64,000 nt of DNA from Pseudomonas sp. SID14000. GTDB taxonomy: Bacteria > Pseudomonadota > Gammaproteobacteria > Pseudomonadales > Pseudomonadaceae. Both the position numbers and the translations under genes were made by a program. The stretch spans positions 327,971 through 391,970 of the forward strand of contig NZ_NFZQ01000003.1 in assembly GCF_002165135.1 (NCBI RefSeq), written 5' to 3'. The notes below the pieces were generated by a model. It was not told the DNA's origin and did not search any database. It saw only the letters and a list, made by a program, of their open reading frames with translations. Below, piece after piece: positions 1 to 10,252 of this stretch; within the stretch, counting starts at the first letter, position 1, and every line of letters starts with the position of its first letter.

Positions 1-667
1 TGGCATGGTGCCCGGCGGCAATGAAGCTGACGCCATTCTCGCGGGCACTATGGTAGGTCTGCTCCGATGCCTCGCCCGTCAGGTACAGGTCCACCCCGGC
101 CGCGATCGCCGTGTCGATGTAGCCCTGCCCGCCGCCGGTGCACCAACCGACCCGGCGGATCATCTGCTCGCCTTCGACCAGCAACGGCTCACGCCCCAGC
201 ACCTCCCGTACCCGTCGGGCGAAGTCGCGCGCGGTCACTGGCTCGGCCAGCGAGCCGACCAGCCCGACCACCTTGGGATTCTCCGGATCCAGCGGCCCTT
301 CGACGGTGATGTCCAGCTGCCGCGCCAGCTGCACGTTATTGCCCACGTCCGGGTGCACGTCCAGCGGCAGGTGGAACGCCAGCAGGCTGATATCGTTGCT
401 CAACAGGGTCTTAAGCCGCCGTTGCCGGATGCCGGTGACGCACGGATTTTCACCTTTCCAGAAATAACCATGGTGCACCAGCACCAGGTCGGCCTCGGCT
501 TCGACCGCTGCATCCAGCAACGCCTGGCTGGCGGTGACACCGCTGACGATGCGGCTGACCTGCGGCCGGCCTTCTACCTGCAAACCGTTGGGGCAATAAT
601 CCTGGATCCTCGCGCTGCCCAGGTAACGCTCGGCTTCCTCGACCAGGGTGTTCAGAGCGACGGCCAT
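1..667 (-). CDS. NIF3/YbgI-family dinuclear metal-binding protein (3' end off window)
   Basis: The minus strand codes from ATG at 667 to the window edge (222 codons, no stop seen). A GAGGAG ribosome site sits just upstream of the start. The protein begins MAVALNTLVEE and contains VLVHHGYFWKGE and LTGEASE, the His-rich and acidic segments typical of NIF3/YbgI proteins, sometimes annotated as GTP cyclohydrolase I type 2 homologues. The family forms toroidal hexamers with a two-metal site; the physiological substrate is unsettled. Divergent from algW with 168 bp between them, so the two may share a promoter region. The C-terminal metal ligands lie outside the window. Confidence 0.88.
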   Translation of the reverse strand, partial: MAVALNTLVEEAERYLGSARIQDYCPNGLQVEGRPQVSRIVSGVTASQALLDAAVEAEADLVLVHHGYFWKGENPCVTGIRQRRLKTLLSNDISLLAFHLPLDVHPDVGNNVQLARQLDITVEGPLDPENPKVVGLVGSLAEPVTARDFARRVREVLGREPLLVEGEQMIRRVGWCTGGGQGYIDTAIAAGVDLYLTGEASEQTYHSARENGVSFIAAGHHA

Positions 668-835
668 GAAAATCTCCTCGAAATCTGCGTTTTTCTCGGG
701 CACAACGCCCATGCAACGCCCGTATAATGCCGGCCATTATGAGCCGTCGCCGGCACTGGGGGAACCGGTGTATGATCGCGCGCGCTCAAGCCCCACCGCG
801 CGGCCAACGTCCCCCGCTCTTTCCAGGATTCATTC

Positions 836-1996
836 ATGTTCAAGGCTTTGCGTTACTTTGGCTGGCCCCTGCTTACCGGCCTACTGATCGCCATGCTGAT
901 CATCCAGCGCTTCCCGCAATGGGTCGGCCTGCCCAGCCAGGACGTCAACCTGCAGCAGGCACCGCAGACCTCGCGGATCATGCAGGGCCCGGTGTCCTAC
1001 GCCGATGCCGTGACCCTGGCCGCCCCGGCGGTGGTCAACCTGTACACCACCAAGGTGGTGAACAAGAGCGCCCACCCGCTGTTCGAAGACCCGCAATTCC
1101 GCCGTTTCTTCGGTGACAACCTGCCCAAGCAGCGCCGCTGGGAGTCGAGCCTGGGTTCGGCGGTGATCATGAGCCCCGAGGGCTACCTGCTGACCAACAA
1201 CCACGTCACCAGTGGCGCCGACCAGATCGTCGTAGCCCTGAAGGATGGCCGCGAAACCTTGGCCCGGGTGATTGGTAGCGACCCGGAAACCGACCTGGCG
1301 GTGCTGAAGATCGACCTGAAGAACCTGCCGGCGATCACTATCGGCCGTTCCGACAACATTCACATCGGCGATGTGTCGCTGGCCATCGGCAACCCGTTCG
1401 GGGTCGGCCAGACCGTGACCATGGGCATCATCAGCGCCACGGGCCGCAACCAACTGGGCCTGAACAACTACGAAGACTTCATCCAGACCGACGCGGCGAT
1501 CAACCCGGGCAACTCCGGTGGTGCGCTGGTGGATGCCAACGGCAACCTGATCGGCATCAACACCGCGATCTTCTCCAAGTCGGGCGGTTCGCAGGGCATC
1601 GGTTTTGCCATTCCGGTAAAACTGGCGCTGGAGGTGATGAAGTCGATCGTCGAGCATGGCCAGGTGATCCGTGGCTGGCTGGGCATCGAAGTGCAACCGC
1701 TGAGCCAGGAACTGGCCGAATCGTTCGGCATGAAGGACCGCCCGGGCATCGTGGTAGCGGGTATTTTCCGCGAAGGGCCGGCGGCGAAGGCCGGGCTGCA
1801 GCTGGGTGACGTGATCCTGAGCATCAACGGCGAGCCAGCCGGTGACGGGCGCAAGTCGATGAACCAGGTGGCGCGGATCAAGCCCAACGAGAAGATCACC
1901 ATCGAGGTGATGCGCAATGGGCAGCAGTTGAAGCTGATTGCCGAGGTGGGACTGCGGCCGCCACCGGCGCCGGCAGTCGCCACGGAAGAGAAGTAA
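836..1996 (+). CDS. algW: AlgW, DegS-type periplasmic serine protease
   Basis: 386 residues. An N-terminal membrane anchor (about residues 10-24) is followed by a trypsin-like domain with catalytic H123 (NNHVTSG), D153 (ETDLAVL) and S227 (NPGNSGGA), then a single PDZ domain (about 285-370). One PDZ domain plus an anchor fits DegS/AlgW rather than DegP/MucD. In P. aeruginosa AlgW senses misfolded outer-membrane proteins through its PDZ domain and makes the first cut in the anti-sigma factor MucA, releasing AlgU and so switching on alginate genes. The Ser position equals that reported for P. aeruginosa AlgW. Monocistronic; followed by a repeat palindrome. Confidence 0.93.
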   Translation: MFKALRYFGWPLLTGLLIAMLIIQRFPQWVGLPSQDVNLQQAPQTSRIMQGPVSYADAVTLAAPAVVNLYTTKVVNKSAHPLFEDPQFRRFFGDNLPKQRRWESSLGSAVIMSPEGYLLTNNHVTSGADQIVVALKDGRETLARVIGSDPETDLAVLKIDLKNLPAITIGRSDNIHIGDVSLAIGNPFGVGQTVTMGIISATGRNQLGLNNYEDFIQTDAAINPGNSGGALVDANGNLIGINTAIFSKSGGSQGIGFAIPVKLALEVMKSIVEHGQVIRGWLGIEVQPLSQELAESFGMKDRPGIVVAGIFREGPAAKAGLQLGDVILSINGEPAGDGRKSMNQVARIKPNEKITIEVMRNGQQLKLIAEVGLRPPPAPAVATEEK

Positions 1997-2029
1997 GGCC
2001 GCGATCGGGTGTCTGGGGCTGCTTCGCAG

Positions 2030-2104
2030 CCCATTCGCAGCACAAGGCTGCTCCTACAGGAGATCGCATTTCCCTTGTAGGAGCAGCCTTGTGCTGCGAA
2101 TGGG
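2030..2104. repeat. Second-type intergenic palindrome (29-bp arms)
   Basis: Perfect 29-bp inverted repeat: arms 2030-2058 and 2076-2104, core GCAGCACAAGGCTGCTCCTA, 17-bp loop. It lies between the convergent algW and aapP genes. The same core recurs at 51127-51201, so this is a dispersed element, different in sequence from the TTCGCGGG REP. Confidence 0.85.
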
Positions 2105-2118
2105 CCGCAAAGCGGCCC
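2102..2118 (-). terminator. Probable aap operon end hairpin
   Basis: GGGCCGC/GCGGCCC stem of 7 bp with a 3-nt loop, ten bases past the aapP stop. It has no U-tract, so intrinsic termination is uncertain; it may act with the adjacent palindrome. Confidence 0.4.
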
Positions 2119-2127
2119 CCGGCTACA

Positions 2128-2892
2128 TCAATGCAGGATCTGGCTCAGGAACAACTTGGTCCGGTCACTGCGCGGCCGGTCGAAGAAGTCATCCGGTGCC
2201 GCCTGCTCGACGATCTCGCCCTTGTCCATGAAGATCACCCGGTTCGCCACGGTCCGGGCAAAGCCCATCTCGTGGGTCACGCAGAGCATGGTCATGCCAT
2301 CCTCGGCCAGGCCCACCATGGTATCGAGCACTTCCTTGACCATTTCCGGGTCCAGCGCCGAGGTCGGTTCGTCGAACAGCATGATCTTGGGCTTCATGCA
2401 CAATGCGCGGGCAATCGCCACACGCTGCTGCTGGCCACCGGACAACTGCCCCGGGTATTTGTGCGCCTGCTCCGGAATACGCACCCGCTCCAGGTAGTGC
2501 ATGGCGATTTCCTCGGCCTTGCGCCGTGGCATCTTGCGCACCCACATCGGCGCCAGAGTGCAGTTTTCCAGGATGCTCAGGTGCGGGAACAGGTTGAAGT
2601 GCTGGAACACCATGCCCACCTCGCGGCGGATGGCCTCGATCTGCTTGAGGTCGTTGGTCAGCTCCACACCATCGACCACGATGCGCCCCTGCTGGTGCTC
2701 TTCCAGGCGGTTGAGGCAACGGATGGTGGTGGACTTGCCCGAACCGGACGGCCCACAAAGCACGATGCGTTCGCCCTGACGCACATTCAGGTTGATGTCC
2801 TTGAGCACATGGAACTGGCCGTACCACTTGTTCACGCCCTGCATCTGGATGATGCCTTCGGGGCCGGCAGGCTGCTTGATCGCTTCACTCAT
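2128..2892 (-). CDS. aapP: AapP, amino-acid ABC importer ATPase
   Basis: 254 residues, the usual size for a polar amino-acid transporter ATPase. Walker [10 protein letters not shown] at 47-55, signature LSGGQ at 150-154, Walker B IMLFDE at 170-175, and an H-loop (VTHEM). It powers uptake of L-amino acids by the AapJQMP system (family knowledge: broad specificity, including glutamate and aspartate). Last gene of the operon, 10 bp after aapM. Confidence 0.92.
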   Translation of the reverse strand: MSEAIKQPAGPEGIIQMQGVNKWYGQFHVLKDINLNVRQGERIVLCGPSGSGKSTTIRCLNRLEEHQQGRIVVDGVELTNDLKQIEAIRREVGMVFQHFNLFPHLSILENCTLAPMWVRKMPRRKAEEIAMHYLERVRIPEQAHKYPGQLSGGQQQRVAIARALCMKPKIMLFDEPTSALDPEMVKEVLDTMVGLAEDGMTMLCVTHEMGFARTVANRVIFMDKGEIVEQAAPDDFFDRPRSDRTKLFLSQILH

Positions 2893-2902
2893 TTCGAAAC
2901 TC

Positions 2903-4000
2903 CTAACGCTTGTGGCCAGTGTCCAGCTTGCGCTCCAGATGCATGGAGTAGCGGGACATACCGAAACAGAAAATCCAGAACACCAGGGCGGCGAACACGT
3001 AGCCCTCGGTAGCCATGCCCAGCCAGGCCGGGTCGGCAGCGGCTTGCTTGACGCTGTTCAGCAGGTCGAACAGGCCGATGATGATCACCAGGCTGGTGTC
3101 CTTGAACAGGGCAATGAAGGTGTTGACGATGCCGGGGATCACCAGCTTGAGAGCCTGCGGCAGAATCACCAGGCCCATCGCCCGCCAGTAGCCCAGGCCC
3201 ATGGCCGCGGCGGCTTCGTACTGGCCCTTGGGGATGGCCTGCAGACCGCCACGCACCACCTCGGCGATGTACGCCGACTGGAACAGGATCACGCCGATCA
3301 TCGCCCGCAGCAGCTTGTCGAAGCTCATGCCCTCGGGCAGGAACAACGGCAGCATCACCGACGACATGAACAGCACGGTGATCAACGGCACGCCGCGCCA
3401 GAACTCGATGAAGGTCACGCACACCACCTTCACCGCCGGCATCCGTGAACGCCGGCCAAGGGCCAGCAGGATGCCCAGTGGCAAGGCGCCGACGATACCC
3501 ACGGTGGCAATCACCAAGGTCAGCATCAGCCCGCCCCACTGGCTGGTCGCTACGTTTTCCAGGCCCAGTACCCCCCCATGCAGCAGGGTGTAGGCCAGCA
3601 CCGGGTACAGCACCAGGAAGCCCAGGCCGTAGAAGGCCTTGCGCGGGAAGCGCTTGATGAACAGTGGCGCGGCGCCGAGCACGGCAAGCCATACGGTCAG
3701 GTCCACGCGCCAGCGCAACTCCGCCGGGTAGTAGCCGTACATGAACTGGCCGAAGCGCTGCTGCACGAACACCCAGCAGGCGCCTTCCTTGGTGCAGTCG
3801 GCGCGGGTGGTGCCGACCCAGTTGGCGTCAAGCAACGCCCACTGCAGCAATGGTGGCACGATCAGCCACACCAGGTAGATGGCGAACAGGGTCAGCAGCG
3901 TGTTGAGCCAGCTGGAGAACAGATTGGCACGCATCCATGCGAGCACGCCGACGGTTTTCACCGGTGGCGGCATGTCGGGTTTGAAAACATGGGCATTCAC
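2903..4000 (-). CDS. aapM: AapM, amino-acid ABC importer permease
   Basis: 365 residues with multiple hydrophobic spans. The C-terminal half carries the HisM-type permease domain with the EAA-like coupling loop near [14 protein letters not shown]. The long N-terminal extension with a soluble loop ([16 protein letters not shown]) is typical of AapM rather than of shorter polar amino-acid permeases. It pairs with AapQ in the inner membrane. Ten bases separate it from aapQ upstream and from aapP downstream. Confidence 0.92.
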   Translation of the reverse strand: MNAHVFKPDMPPPVKTVGVLAWMRANLFSSWLNTLLTLFAIYLVWLIVPPLLQWALLDANWVGTTRADCTKEGACWVFVQQRFGQFMYGYYPAELRWRVDLTVWLAVLGAAPLFIKRFPRKAFYGLGFLVLYPVLAYTLLHGGVLGLENVATSQWGGLMLTLVIATVGIVGALPLGILLALGRRSRMPAVKVVCVTFIEFWRGVPLITVLFMSSVMLPLFLPEGMSFDKLLRAMIGVILFQSAYIAEVVRGGLQAIPKGQYEAAAAMGLGYWRAMGLVILPQALKLVIPGIVNTFIALFKDTSLVIIIGLFDLLNSVKQAAADPAWLGMATEGYVFAALVFWIFCFGMSRYSMHLERKLDTGHKR

Positions 4001-4010
4001 GGGCGTATCC

Positions 4011-5189
4011 TCACCGCTCGATCAGCGCAATGCGCTTGTTATACCAGTTCATCAGCAACGAAATGCTGATGCTGATGGCGAGATAGACACTCATGGTGAT
4101 GGCAATCACCTCGATGGCCTGGCCGGTCTGGTTGAGCACGGTACCGGCGAACAGCGAGACCATCTCCGGGTAGCCGATACCGGCCGCCAGCGACGAGTTC
4201 TTCGCCAGGTTCAGGTACTGGCTGGTCAGCGGCGGAATGATCACCCGCAGTGCCTGGGGGATGATCACCTTGCGCAGGGTCGGCCCCTCGCGCAGGCCCA
4301 GCGAGCGCGCGGCCTCGGTCTGGCCATGGCTGACCGAACGGATACCGGAGCGCACGATCTCGGCGATGAACGCAGCGGTGTAGATGGTCAACGCCAGGGT
4401 CAGCGCCAGCAGCTCGGGGATCAGCACCCAGCCGCCGACGAAGTTGAATCCTTTCAATTGCGGCACTTCCCAGTGCACCGGGCTGCCAAACAGCAATACG
4501 CAAACGCCCGGAATCGCGATGAACAGCGCCAGCCCCACCCAGAACTTGTGGAACGGCACGCCCGTCTCGTCGAAGCGCTTGTTGGCATAGCGCACCATTA
4601 CCACGATGGCCAGCAGCGCCAGGACCACGGCAACGACGAACGGCCAGAAGCCTTCGGCCATGGACGCGCCGGGCATGTTCAGGCCACGGTTGCTGATGAA
4701 GAAGGTGTCGTCGATATTGATACTGCCCCGCGGTCCCGGCAGGGTCAGGAACACAGCGAAGTACCAGAACAGGATCTGCAACAATGGCGGGATGTTGCGG
4801 AAGGTTTCCACATACACGGTCGCCAGCTTGCTGATCATCCAGTTCGGTGACAGTCGCGCCACACCGATGATGAAGCCGAGGATGGTCGCCAGCACCACGC
4901 CGATGAAGGTCACCAACAGGGTGTTGAGCAGGCCGATGACGAACACCCGCGCATAGCTGTCGGATTCCACATAGGGGATCAGATGCTGGGCGATGCCGAA
5001 GCCGGCACTGCGGTCGAGGAAGTCAAAGCCCGAGGTGATACCCCGGTGTTGCAGGTTGGTTTGCGTATTGTGGAACAGATACCAGCCCAGACCGACCACG
5101 AAGACTATCGTGAGAATCTGGAACAGCCACGCGCGCACACGTGGATCGCTCAGGGATAACCCCTTTTGTGCGCCGATTCGATTTTGCAT
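4011..5189 (-). CDS. aapQ: AapQ, amino-acid ABC importer permease
   Basis: 392 residues from ATG at 5189 (MQNRIGAQKG). The reading frame stays open upstream to 5306, but that extension overlaps the end of aapJ and has no transporter character, while 5189 has a GGGG ribosome site at good spacing. The C-terminal permease domain has the coupling loop near HGQTEAARSLGLREG. Partner of AapM. Confidence 0.9.
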   Translation of the reverse strand: MQNRIGAQKGLSLSDPRVRAWLFQILTIVFVVGLGWYLFHNTQTNLQHRGITSGFDFLDRSAGFGIAQHLIPYVESDSYARVFVIGLLNTLLVTFIGVVLATILGFIIGVARLSPNWMISKLATVYVETFRNIPPLLQILFWYFAVFLTLPGPRGSINIDDTFFISNRGLNMPGASMAEGFWPFVVAVVLALLAIVVMVRYANKRFDETGVPFHKFWVGLALFIAIPGVCVLLFGSPVHWEVPQLKGFNFVGGWVLIPELLALTLALTIYTAAFIAEIVRSGIRSVSHGQTEAARSLGLREGPTLRKVIIPQALRVIIPPLTSQYLNLAKNSSLAAGIGYPEMVSLFAGTVLNQTGQAIEVIAITMSVYLAISISISLLMNWYNKRIALIER

Positions 5190-5220
5190 GAAGTGCCCCG
5201 GACAGTAGGGTTCCGAACAG

Positions 5221-5247
5221 CCTGCGGCGGCGGGATGCCGCCGCAGG
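5221..5247 (-). other. Intra-operon hairpin between aapJ and aapQ
   Basis: A perfect 11-bp stem (CCTGCGGCGGC and its complement) closes a 5-nt loop in the 67-bp gap after aapJ. There is no U-tract. In importer operons such hairpins commonly protect the binding-protein mRNA and lower downstream expression; that role here is inferred. Confidence 0.6.
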
Positions 5248-5256
5248 GTGCAGCCA

Positions 5257-6285
5257 TCAGCGCACAGGTGGCGCGTACTGGATGCCGCCGTTGTTCCACA
5301 GGGCATTCATGCCACGGTCGATCTTCAGGTCGGTGCTCTGGCCCAGGTTCTTCTCGAACACTTCGCCGTAGTTGCCGACTTGCTTGACGATCTGTACTAC
5401 CCAGTCCTTGGGCAGCTTGAGGTCCTTGCCGTACTCGCCATCCGCACCCAGCAGGCGGGCGACGTCCGGGTTCTTGGTACCTTTGGCCTCTGCCTCGACG
5501 TTCTTCGAGGTGATGCCCGCCTCTTCGGCGTTAAGCATGGCGAACAGGGTCCACTTGACGATGCTGAACCATTCTTCGTCGCCTTTACGCACCACCGGGC
5601 CCAGCGGTTCCTTGGAGATGGTTTCCGGCAGTACCACGTACTCGGTCGGCGCGGCCAGCTTGGAGCGCTGGGCGAACAACTGCGACTTGTCGGAGGTCAG
5701 CACGTCGCAACGGCCCGATTCCAGCGACTTGGCACTTTCATCCGAGGTGTCGAAGGTGATCGGGGTGTACTTCAGGCCATTGGCGCGGAAGTAGTCCGAC
5801 ACGTTCAGCTCGGTGGTGGTACCGGCCTGGATGCAGATGGTCGCGCCATCGAGTTCCTTGGCGCTGGATACACCCAGCTTTTTGTTGGCCAGGAAGCCAA
5901 CGCCGTCGTAGTAGGTAACACCGGCGAATACCAGGCCCATGCCGGCATCACGCGAGCTGGTCCAGGTGGTGTTGCGCGACAGCACGTCGACTTCGCCCGA
6001 CTGCAGGGCGGTGAAACGTTCCTTGGCGTTGAGCTGGCTGAACTTGACCTTGGTGGCGTCGCCGAACACGGCGGCGGCCACAGCGCGACACACGTCGGCG
6101 TCGATGCCAACGATCTTGCCCTGCGCATCAGGTACCGAGAAGCCTGGAAGACCGTCGCTCACGCCACACTGGACGAAGCCCTTCTTCTTTACCGCATCAA
6201 GGGTGGCGCCGGCCTGGGCGTTGCTCACGGCGCCTAGCGCGGCGGCAGCGGTCAGGACTGCCAGGGTGGTTTTCAACATCTTCAT
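5257..6285 (-). CDS. aapJ: AapJ, periplasmic amino-acid-binding protein
   Basis: 342 residues. The signal peptide MKMLKTTLAVLTAAAALGAVSNAQA probably ends after AQA. The mature protein has the cluster-3 solute-binding pattern (LDAVKKKGFVQCGVSDGLPGFS; GIDADVCRAVAAAVFGD). It captures amino acids in the periplasm and delivers them to AapQM. First gene of the operon; the strong hairpin after it fits higher expression of the binding protein. Confidence 0.93.
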   Translation of the reverse strand: MKMLKTTLAVLTAAAALGAVSNAQAGATLDAVKKKGFVQCGVSDGLPGFSVPDAQGKIVGIDADVCRAVAAAVFGDATKVKFSQLNAKERFTALQSGEVDVLSRNTTWTSSRDAGMGLVFAGVTYYDGVGFLANKKLGVSSAKELDGATICIQAGTTTELNVSDYFRANGLKYTPITFDTSDESAKSLESGRCDVLTSDKSQLFAQRSKLAAPTEYVVLPETISKEPLGPVVRKGDEEWFSIVKWTLFAMLNAEEAGITSKNVEAEAKGTKNPDVARLLGADGEYGKDLKLPKDWVVQIVKQVGNYGEVFEKNLGQSTDLKIDRGMNALWNNGGIQYAPPVR

Positions 6286-7273
<988 letters not shown>

Positions 7274-7374
7274 GCCAGTGCCGCCTGTAGTTGTAAGGCT
7301 ATTCCACTACGCCGCACCTGAATCTTGCATTACACTGCCCGGCGTACATTCCTTAACCAGTTGATGAGACGATC

Positions 7375-8838
7375 GTGCTCAAGGCACTCAAGAAAATATT
7401 CGGCAAGGGAGACGCCGCGCCACAGGCCGTCGCTCCTGCTGCCAGCGTGACGCCACCTGCGCCCGCGCCCGCCAGCGAGGCCCGGCCTGCGGCAAAACCG
7501 GCCGCCCCACGCACCACCCCCGCCCCCCAGGCTGAACAGCCTGCCGCCGTTTCGCCAGCCGCCGACAAGGCGGCCAAGGACAAACCGCGTCGGGAACGCA
7601 AGCCCAAACCGCAGGCCAGCCTGTGGAAACCGGAAGACTTCGTGGTCGAGCCGCAGGAAGGCAAGACCCGCTTCCACGACTTCAAGCTGTCCAACGAGCT
7701 GATGCACGCCATTCACGACCTGGGCTTCCCGTACTGCACGCCAATCCAGGCACAGGTGCTGGGTTACACCCTGCGTGGCCAGGACGCCATCGGCCGGGCC
7801 CAGACCGGTACCGGCAAGACTGCGGCGTTCCTGATCTCGATCATTTCCCAACTGCAGCAGACACCGCCGCCGAAGGAACGCTACATGGGCGAGCCACGCG
7901 CACTGATCATCGCGCCCACCCGCGAGCTGGTGGTGCAGATCGCCAAGGACGCCATCGCCCTGACCAAGTACACCGGCCTGAACGTGATGAGCTTCGTCGG
8001 TGGCATGGACTTCGACAAGCAACTCAAGGCCCTGGAAGCGCGCCACTGCGACATCCTGGTGGCCACTCCGGGGCGCCTGCTGGACTTCAACCAGCGCGGT
8101 GAGGTGCACCTGGACATGGTCGAGGTGATGGTGCTGGACGAAGCCGACCGCATGCTCGACATGGGCTTCATTCCCCAGGTGCGCCAGATCATTCGCCAAA
8201 CGCCGCCGAAAAGCGAGCGCCAGACCTTGCTGTTCTCCGCCACCTTCACCGACGACGTGATGAACCTGGCCAAGCAGTGGACCACCAACCCGGCCATCGT
8301 CGAGATCGAGCCGGAAAACGTTGCCAGCGAAACGGTGGAGCAGCACGTGTATGCGGTGGCCGGCAGTGACAAGTACAAGCTGCTGTACAACCTGGTGACC
8401 CAGAACAAGTGGGAACGGGTGATGGTGTTCGCCAACCGCAAGGACGAAGTGCGGCGCATCGAGGAAAAACTGGTGCGCGACGGCATCAATGCCGCGCAGT
8501 TGTCGGGCGACGTGCCGCAGCACAAGCGTATCCGTACCCTGGAAAACTTCCGCGAAGGGCGAATCACCGTGCTGGTGGCCACCGACGTGGCCGGGCGCGG
8601 CATTCACATCGATGGCATCAGCCACGTGATCAACTTCACCCTGCCGGAAGACCCGGACGACTACGTGCACCGCATTGGCCGGACCGGTCGTGCGGGCACC
8701 AGTGGTGTGTCGATCAGCTTTGCCGGTGAGGATGACTCGTACCAGCTGCCGGCGATCGAAGAGCTGCTGGGGCGCAAGATCAAATGCGAAATGCCGCCGG
8801 ATGAACTACTGAAGCCGGTGCCGCGCAAGCATCATTGA
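7375..8838 (+). CDS. rhlB: DEAD-box ATP-dependent RNA helicase RhlB
   Basis: 487 residues from GTG 7375. The core carries a Q-motif (CTPIQAQ), motif I AQTGTGKT (142-149), PTREL, TPGR, DEAD (255-258), [11 protein letters not shown] and HRIGRTGR. The segment [15 protein letters not shown] after the core and [14 protein letters not shown] resemble E. coli RhlB, the degradosome helicase. Unusual is an N-terminal extension of about 95 residues, rich in Pro and Ala and then in Lys/Arg, absent from E. coli RhlB and probably disordered. A REP pair follows. Confidence 0.88.
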   Translation: MLKALKKIFGKGDAAPQAVAPAASVTPPAPAPASEARPAAKPAAPRTTPAPQAEQPAAVSPAADKAAKDKPRRERKPKPQASLWKPEDFVVEPQEGKTRFHDFKLSNELMHAIHDLGFPYCTPIQAQVLGYTLRGQDAIGRAQTGTGKTAAFLISIISQLQQTPPPKERYMGEPRALIIAPTRELVVQIAKDAIALTKYTGLNVMSFVGGMDFDKQLKALEARHCDILVATPGRLLDFNQRGEVHLDMVEVMVLDEADRMLDMGFIPQVRQIIRQTPPKSERQTLLFSATFTDDVMNLAKQWTTNPAIVEIEPENVASETVEQHVYAVAGSDKYKLLYNLVTQNKWERVMVFANRKDEVRRIEEKLVRDGINAAQLSGDVPQHKRIRTLENFREGRITVLVATDVAGRGIHIDGISHVINFTLPEDPDDYVHRIGRTGRAGTSGVSISFAGEDDSYQLPAIEELLGRKIKCEMPPDELLKPVPRKHH

Positions 8839-8839
8839 C

Positions 8840-8955
8840 CTGTGCCGGCCTCTTCGCGGGTAAACCCGCTCCCACAGAACTGCACATAACTCATTGAATT
8901 AGCAGGGACCCTGTGGGAGCGGGTTCACCCGCGAACCGGGGCTCCGCCCCGGCCA
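8840..8955. repeat. REP pair (P. putida type)
   Basis: Two inverted REP copies (8845-8876 and 8911-8936) with core TTCGCGGGTAAACCCGCTCC, then a short GGGGC/GCCCC hairpin, filling the convergent gap between rhlB and moaE. It may stop transcription from both sides. Confidence 0.85.
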
Positions 8956-8967
8956 TCAAACAAGGAT

Positions 8968-9414
8968 CTACCAGCGCTCGGCGGCGTCCTGGTCACTCTG
9001 CTTCCCTTCCACCCACCTTGCCCCTTCCTGGGTATTTTCCTTCTTCCAGAACGGCGCCCGGGTCTTCAGGTAGTCCATGATGAAGTTGCAGGCATCGAAC
9101 GCCGCCTGTCGATGGGCACTGGCCACGCCAACGAACACGATCGGCTCGCCCGGCCCCAGTGCACCGATGCGGTGCAGCACCTCCACCTTGAGCAACGGCC
9201 AGCGCTGCTCGGCCTCGACCACGATCTTGGCCAGGGCCTTTTCGGTCATGCCCGGATAGTGCTCGAGGAACATCCCCGCCACTTCACGGCCATCGTTGAA
9301 ATCCCGCACATAGCCAACAAAACCGACCACCGCGCCCACGCCGACATTGGCCGCATGCATGGCATTGGTCTCGGCCCCCGGGTCGAACGCGCCTTCCTGT
9401 ACTCGCACAGCCAT
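8968..9414 (-). CDS. moaE: MoaE, molybdopterin synthase catalytic subunit
   Basis: 148 residues. MoaE fold with conserved GAVVGFVGYVRD near the N terminus, MTEKALAKI, and the catalytic Lys region FWKKE near the C terminus. With MoaD thiocarboxylate it converts cyclic pyranopterin monophosphate to molybdopterin. Two-base gap after moaD. Confidence 0.93.
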   Translation of the reverse strand: MAVRVQEGAFDPGAETNAMHAANVGVGAVVGFVGYVRDFNDGREVAGMFLEHYPGMTEKALAKIVVEAEQRWPLLKVEVLHRIGALGPGEPIVFVGVASAHRQAAFDACNFIMDYLKTRAPFWKKENTQEGARWVEGKQSDQDAAERW

Positions 9415-9416
9415 GT

Positions 9417-9665
9417 TCAGCCTCCGGTCACCGGCGGGAAGAACGCAATTTCATCGCCCTCTTCCAGTGGCTCATCGAGCTTGCACAGCTCTTCGTTGCG
9501 CGCACACATCAGGTTCTGCTCGGCCAGCACTTCGTACTGCCCGCCCTTGGCCACCAAGGCCTGGCGCACATCATCGAGCACCTTGAACACGCCCTCCACC
9601 CGCTCGGCATCCACGCCCAACAGTTCGCGGTAACGGGCGAAGTACATCACTTTGACCTTCATCAC
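9417..9665 (-). CDS. moaD: MoaD, molybdopterin synthase sulfur carrier
   Basis: 82 residues, beta-grasp ubiquitin-like protein ending in the required Gly-Gly (PPVTGG), which is adenylated and thiocarboxylated. The start ATG overlaps the moaC stop by four bases (ATGA, 9662-9665), indicating translational coupling. Confidence 0.93.
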   Translation of the reverse strand: MMKVKVMYFARYRELLGVDAERVEGVFKVLDDVRQALVAKGGQYEVLAEQNLMCARNEELCKLDEPLEEGDEIAFFPPVTGG

Positions 9666-10132
9666 GCCTCCACCTTGTAGTGGCCGCTCTTGCCGCCAAG
9701 TTTTTCCAGCAGGCGCACTTGCTCGATGACCATACCTTTATCCACAGCCTTGCACATGTCATAGATCGTCAGCGCGGCCACGCTGGCGGCGGTCAGCGCC
9801 TCCATCTCCACGCCGGTCTGCCCGGCCAGCTTGCAGCGGGCGACGATGCGCACGGTGTCCTGCCCCTCGGCACTGAGTTCGACCTTGACGCTGGTCAGCA
9901 TCAGCGGGTGGCACAGCGGGATCAGGTCGCTGGTTTTCTTCGCCGCCTGGATGCCGGCAATGCGCGCCACGGCGAACACGTCGCCCTTGGGGTGCCCACC
10001 GTCGACGATCATCTGCAAGGTCTGCGGCAACATGCGCACCCGCGCCTCGGCGGTGGCCTCGCGCTCGGTCACGGCCTTTTCAGTGACGTCGACCATGTTG
10101 GCCCGCCCCTGGGAATCAAGATGTGTCAGCAC
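9662..10132 (-). CDS. moaC: MoaC, cyclic pyranopterin monophosphate synthase
   Basis: 156 residues from GTG 10132 with AGGAG at good spacing. Conserved [34 protein letters not shown] and KGGKSGH-like LGGKSGHY segments. It catalyses the second half of the GTP-to-cPMP step. moaA and moaB are not in the window, so this is a moaCDE-only operon. Confidence 0.93.
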   Translation of the reverse strand: MLTHLDSQGRANMVDVTEKAVTEREATAEARVRMLPQTLQMIVDGGHPKGDVFAVARIAGIQAAKKTSDLIPLCHPLMLTSVKVELSAEGQDTVRIVARCKLAGQTGVEMEALTAASVAALTIYDMCKAVDKGMVIEQVRLLEKLGGKSGHYKVEA

Positions 10133-10215
10133 TGCTCTGCTCCTGTGAAGGGAGTTCGCAGTGTAAACCTGTGAGTCAGGTTTGAGCAGAGGGGTGCGTC
10201 AACCGGGCGTGCCCG

Positions 10216-10244
10216 CGAAAAGGCCGGGCGGCGAACCGCCCGGC
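10216..10244 (-). terminator. phoH-family gene terminator (UUCG tetraloop)
   Basis: Nine bases past the stop of the PIN-PhoH gene, minus-strand GCCGGGCGG-TTCG-CCGCCCGGC is followed by CCTTTT. The 9-bp GC stem with the very stable UUCG loop and a short U-tract is a convincing intrinsic terminator. Confidence 0.8.
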
Positions 10245-10252
10245 GGAGAGGG

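Noticed and set aside
668..835. AlgU-type promoter for algW
   Set aside because: No GAACTT-like -35 with a matching -10 in the 168-bp gap.
5190..5306. Longer start for AapQ
   Set aside because: Extension overlaps aapJ coding sequence, lacks hydrophobic or transporter pattern, and 5189 has the ribosome site.
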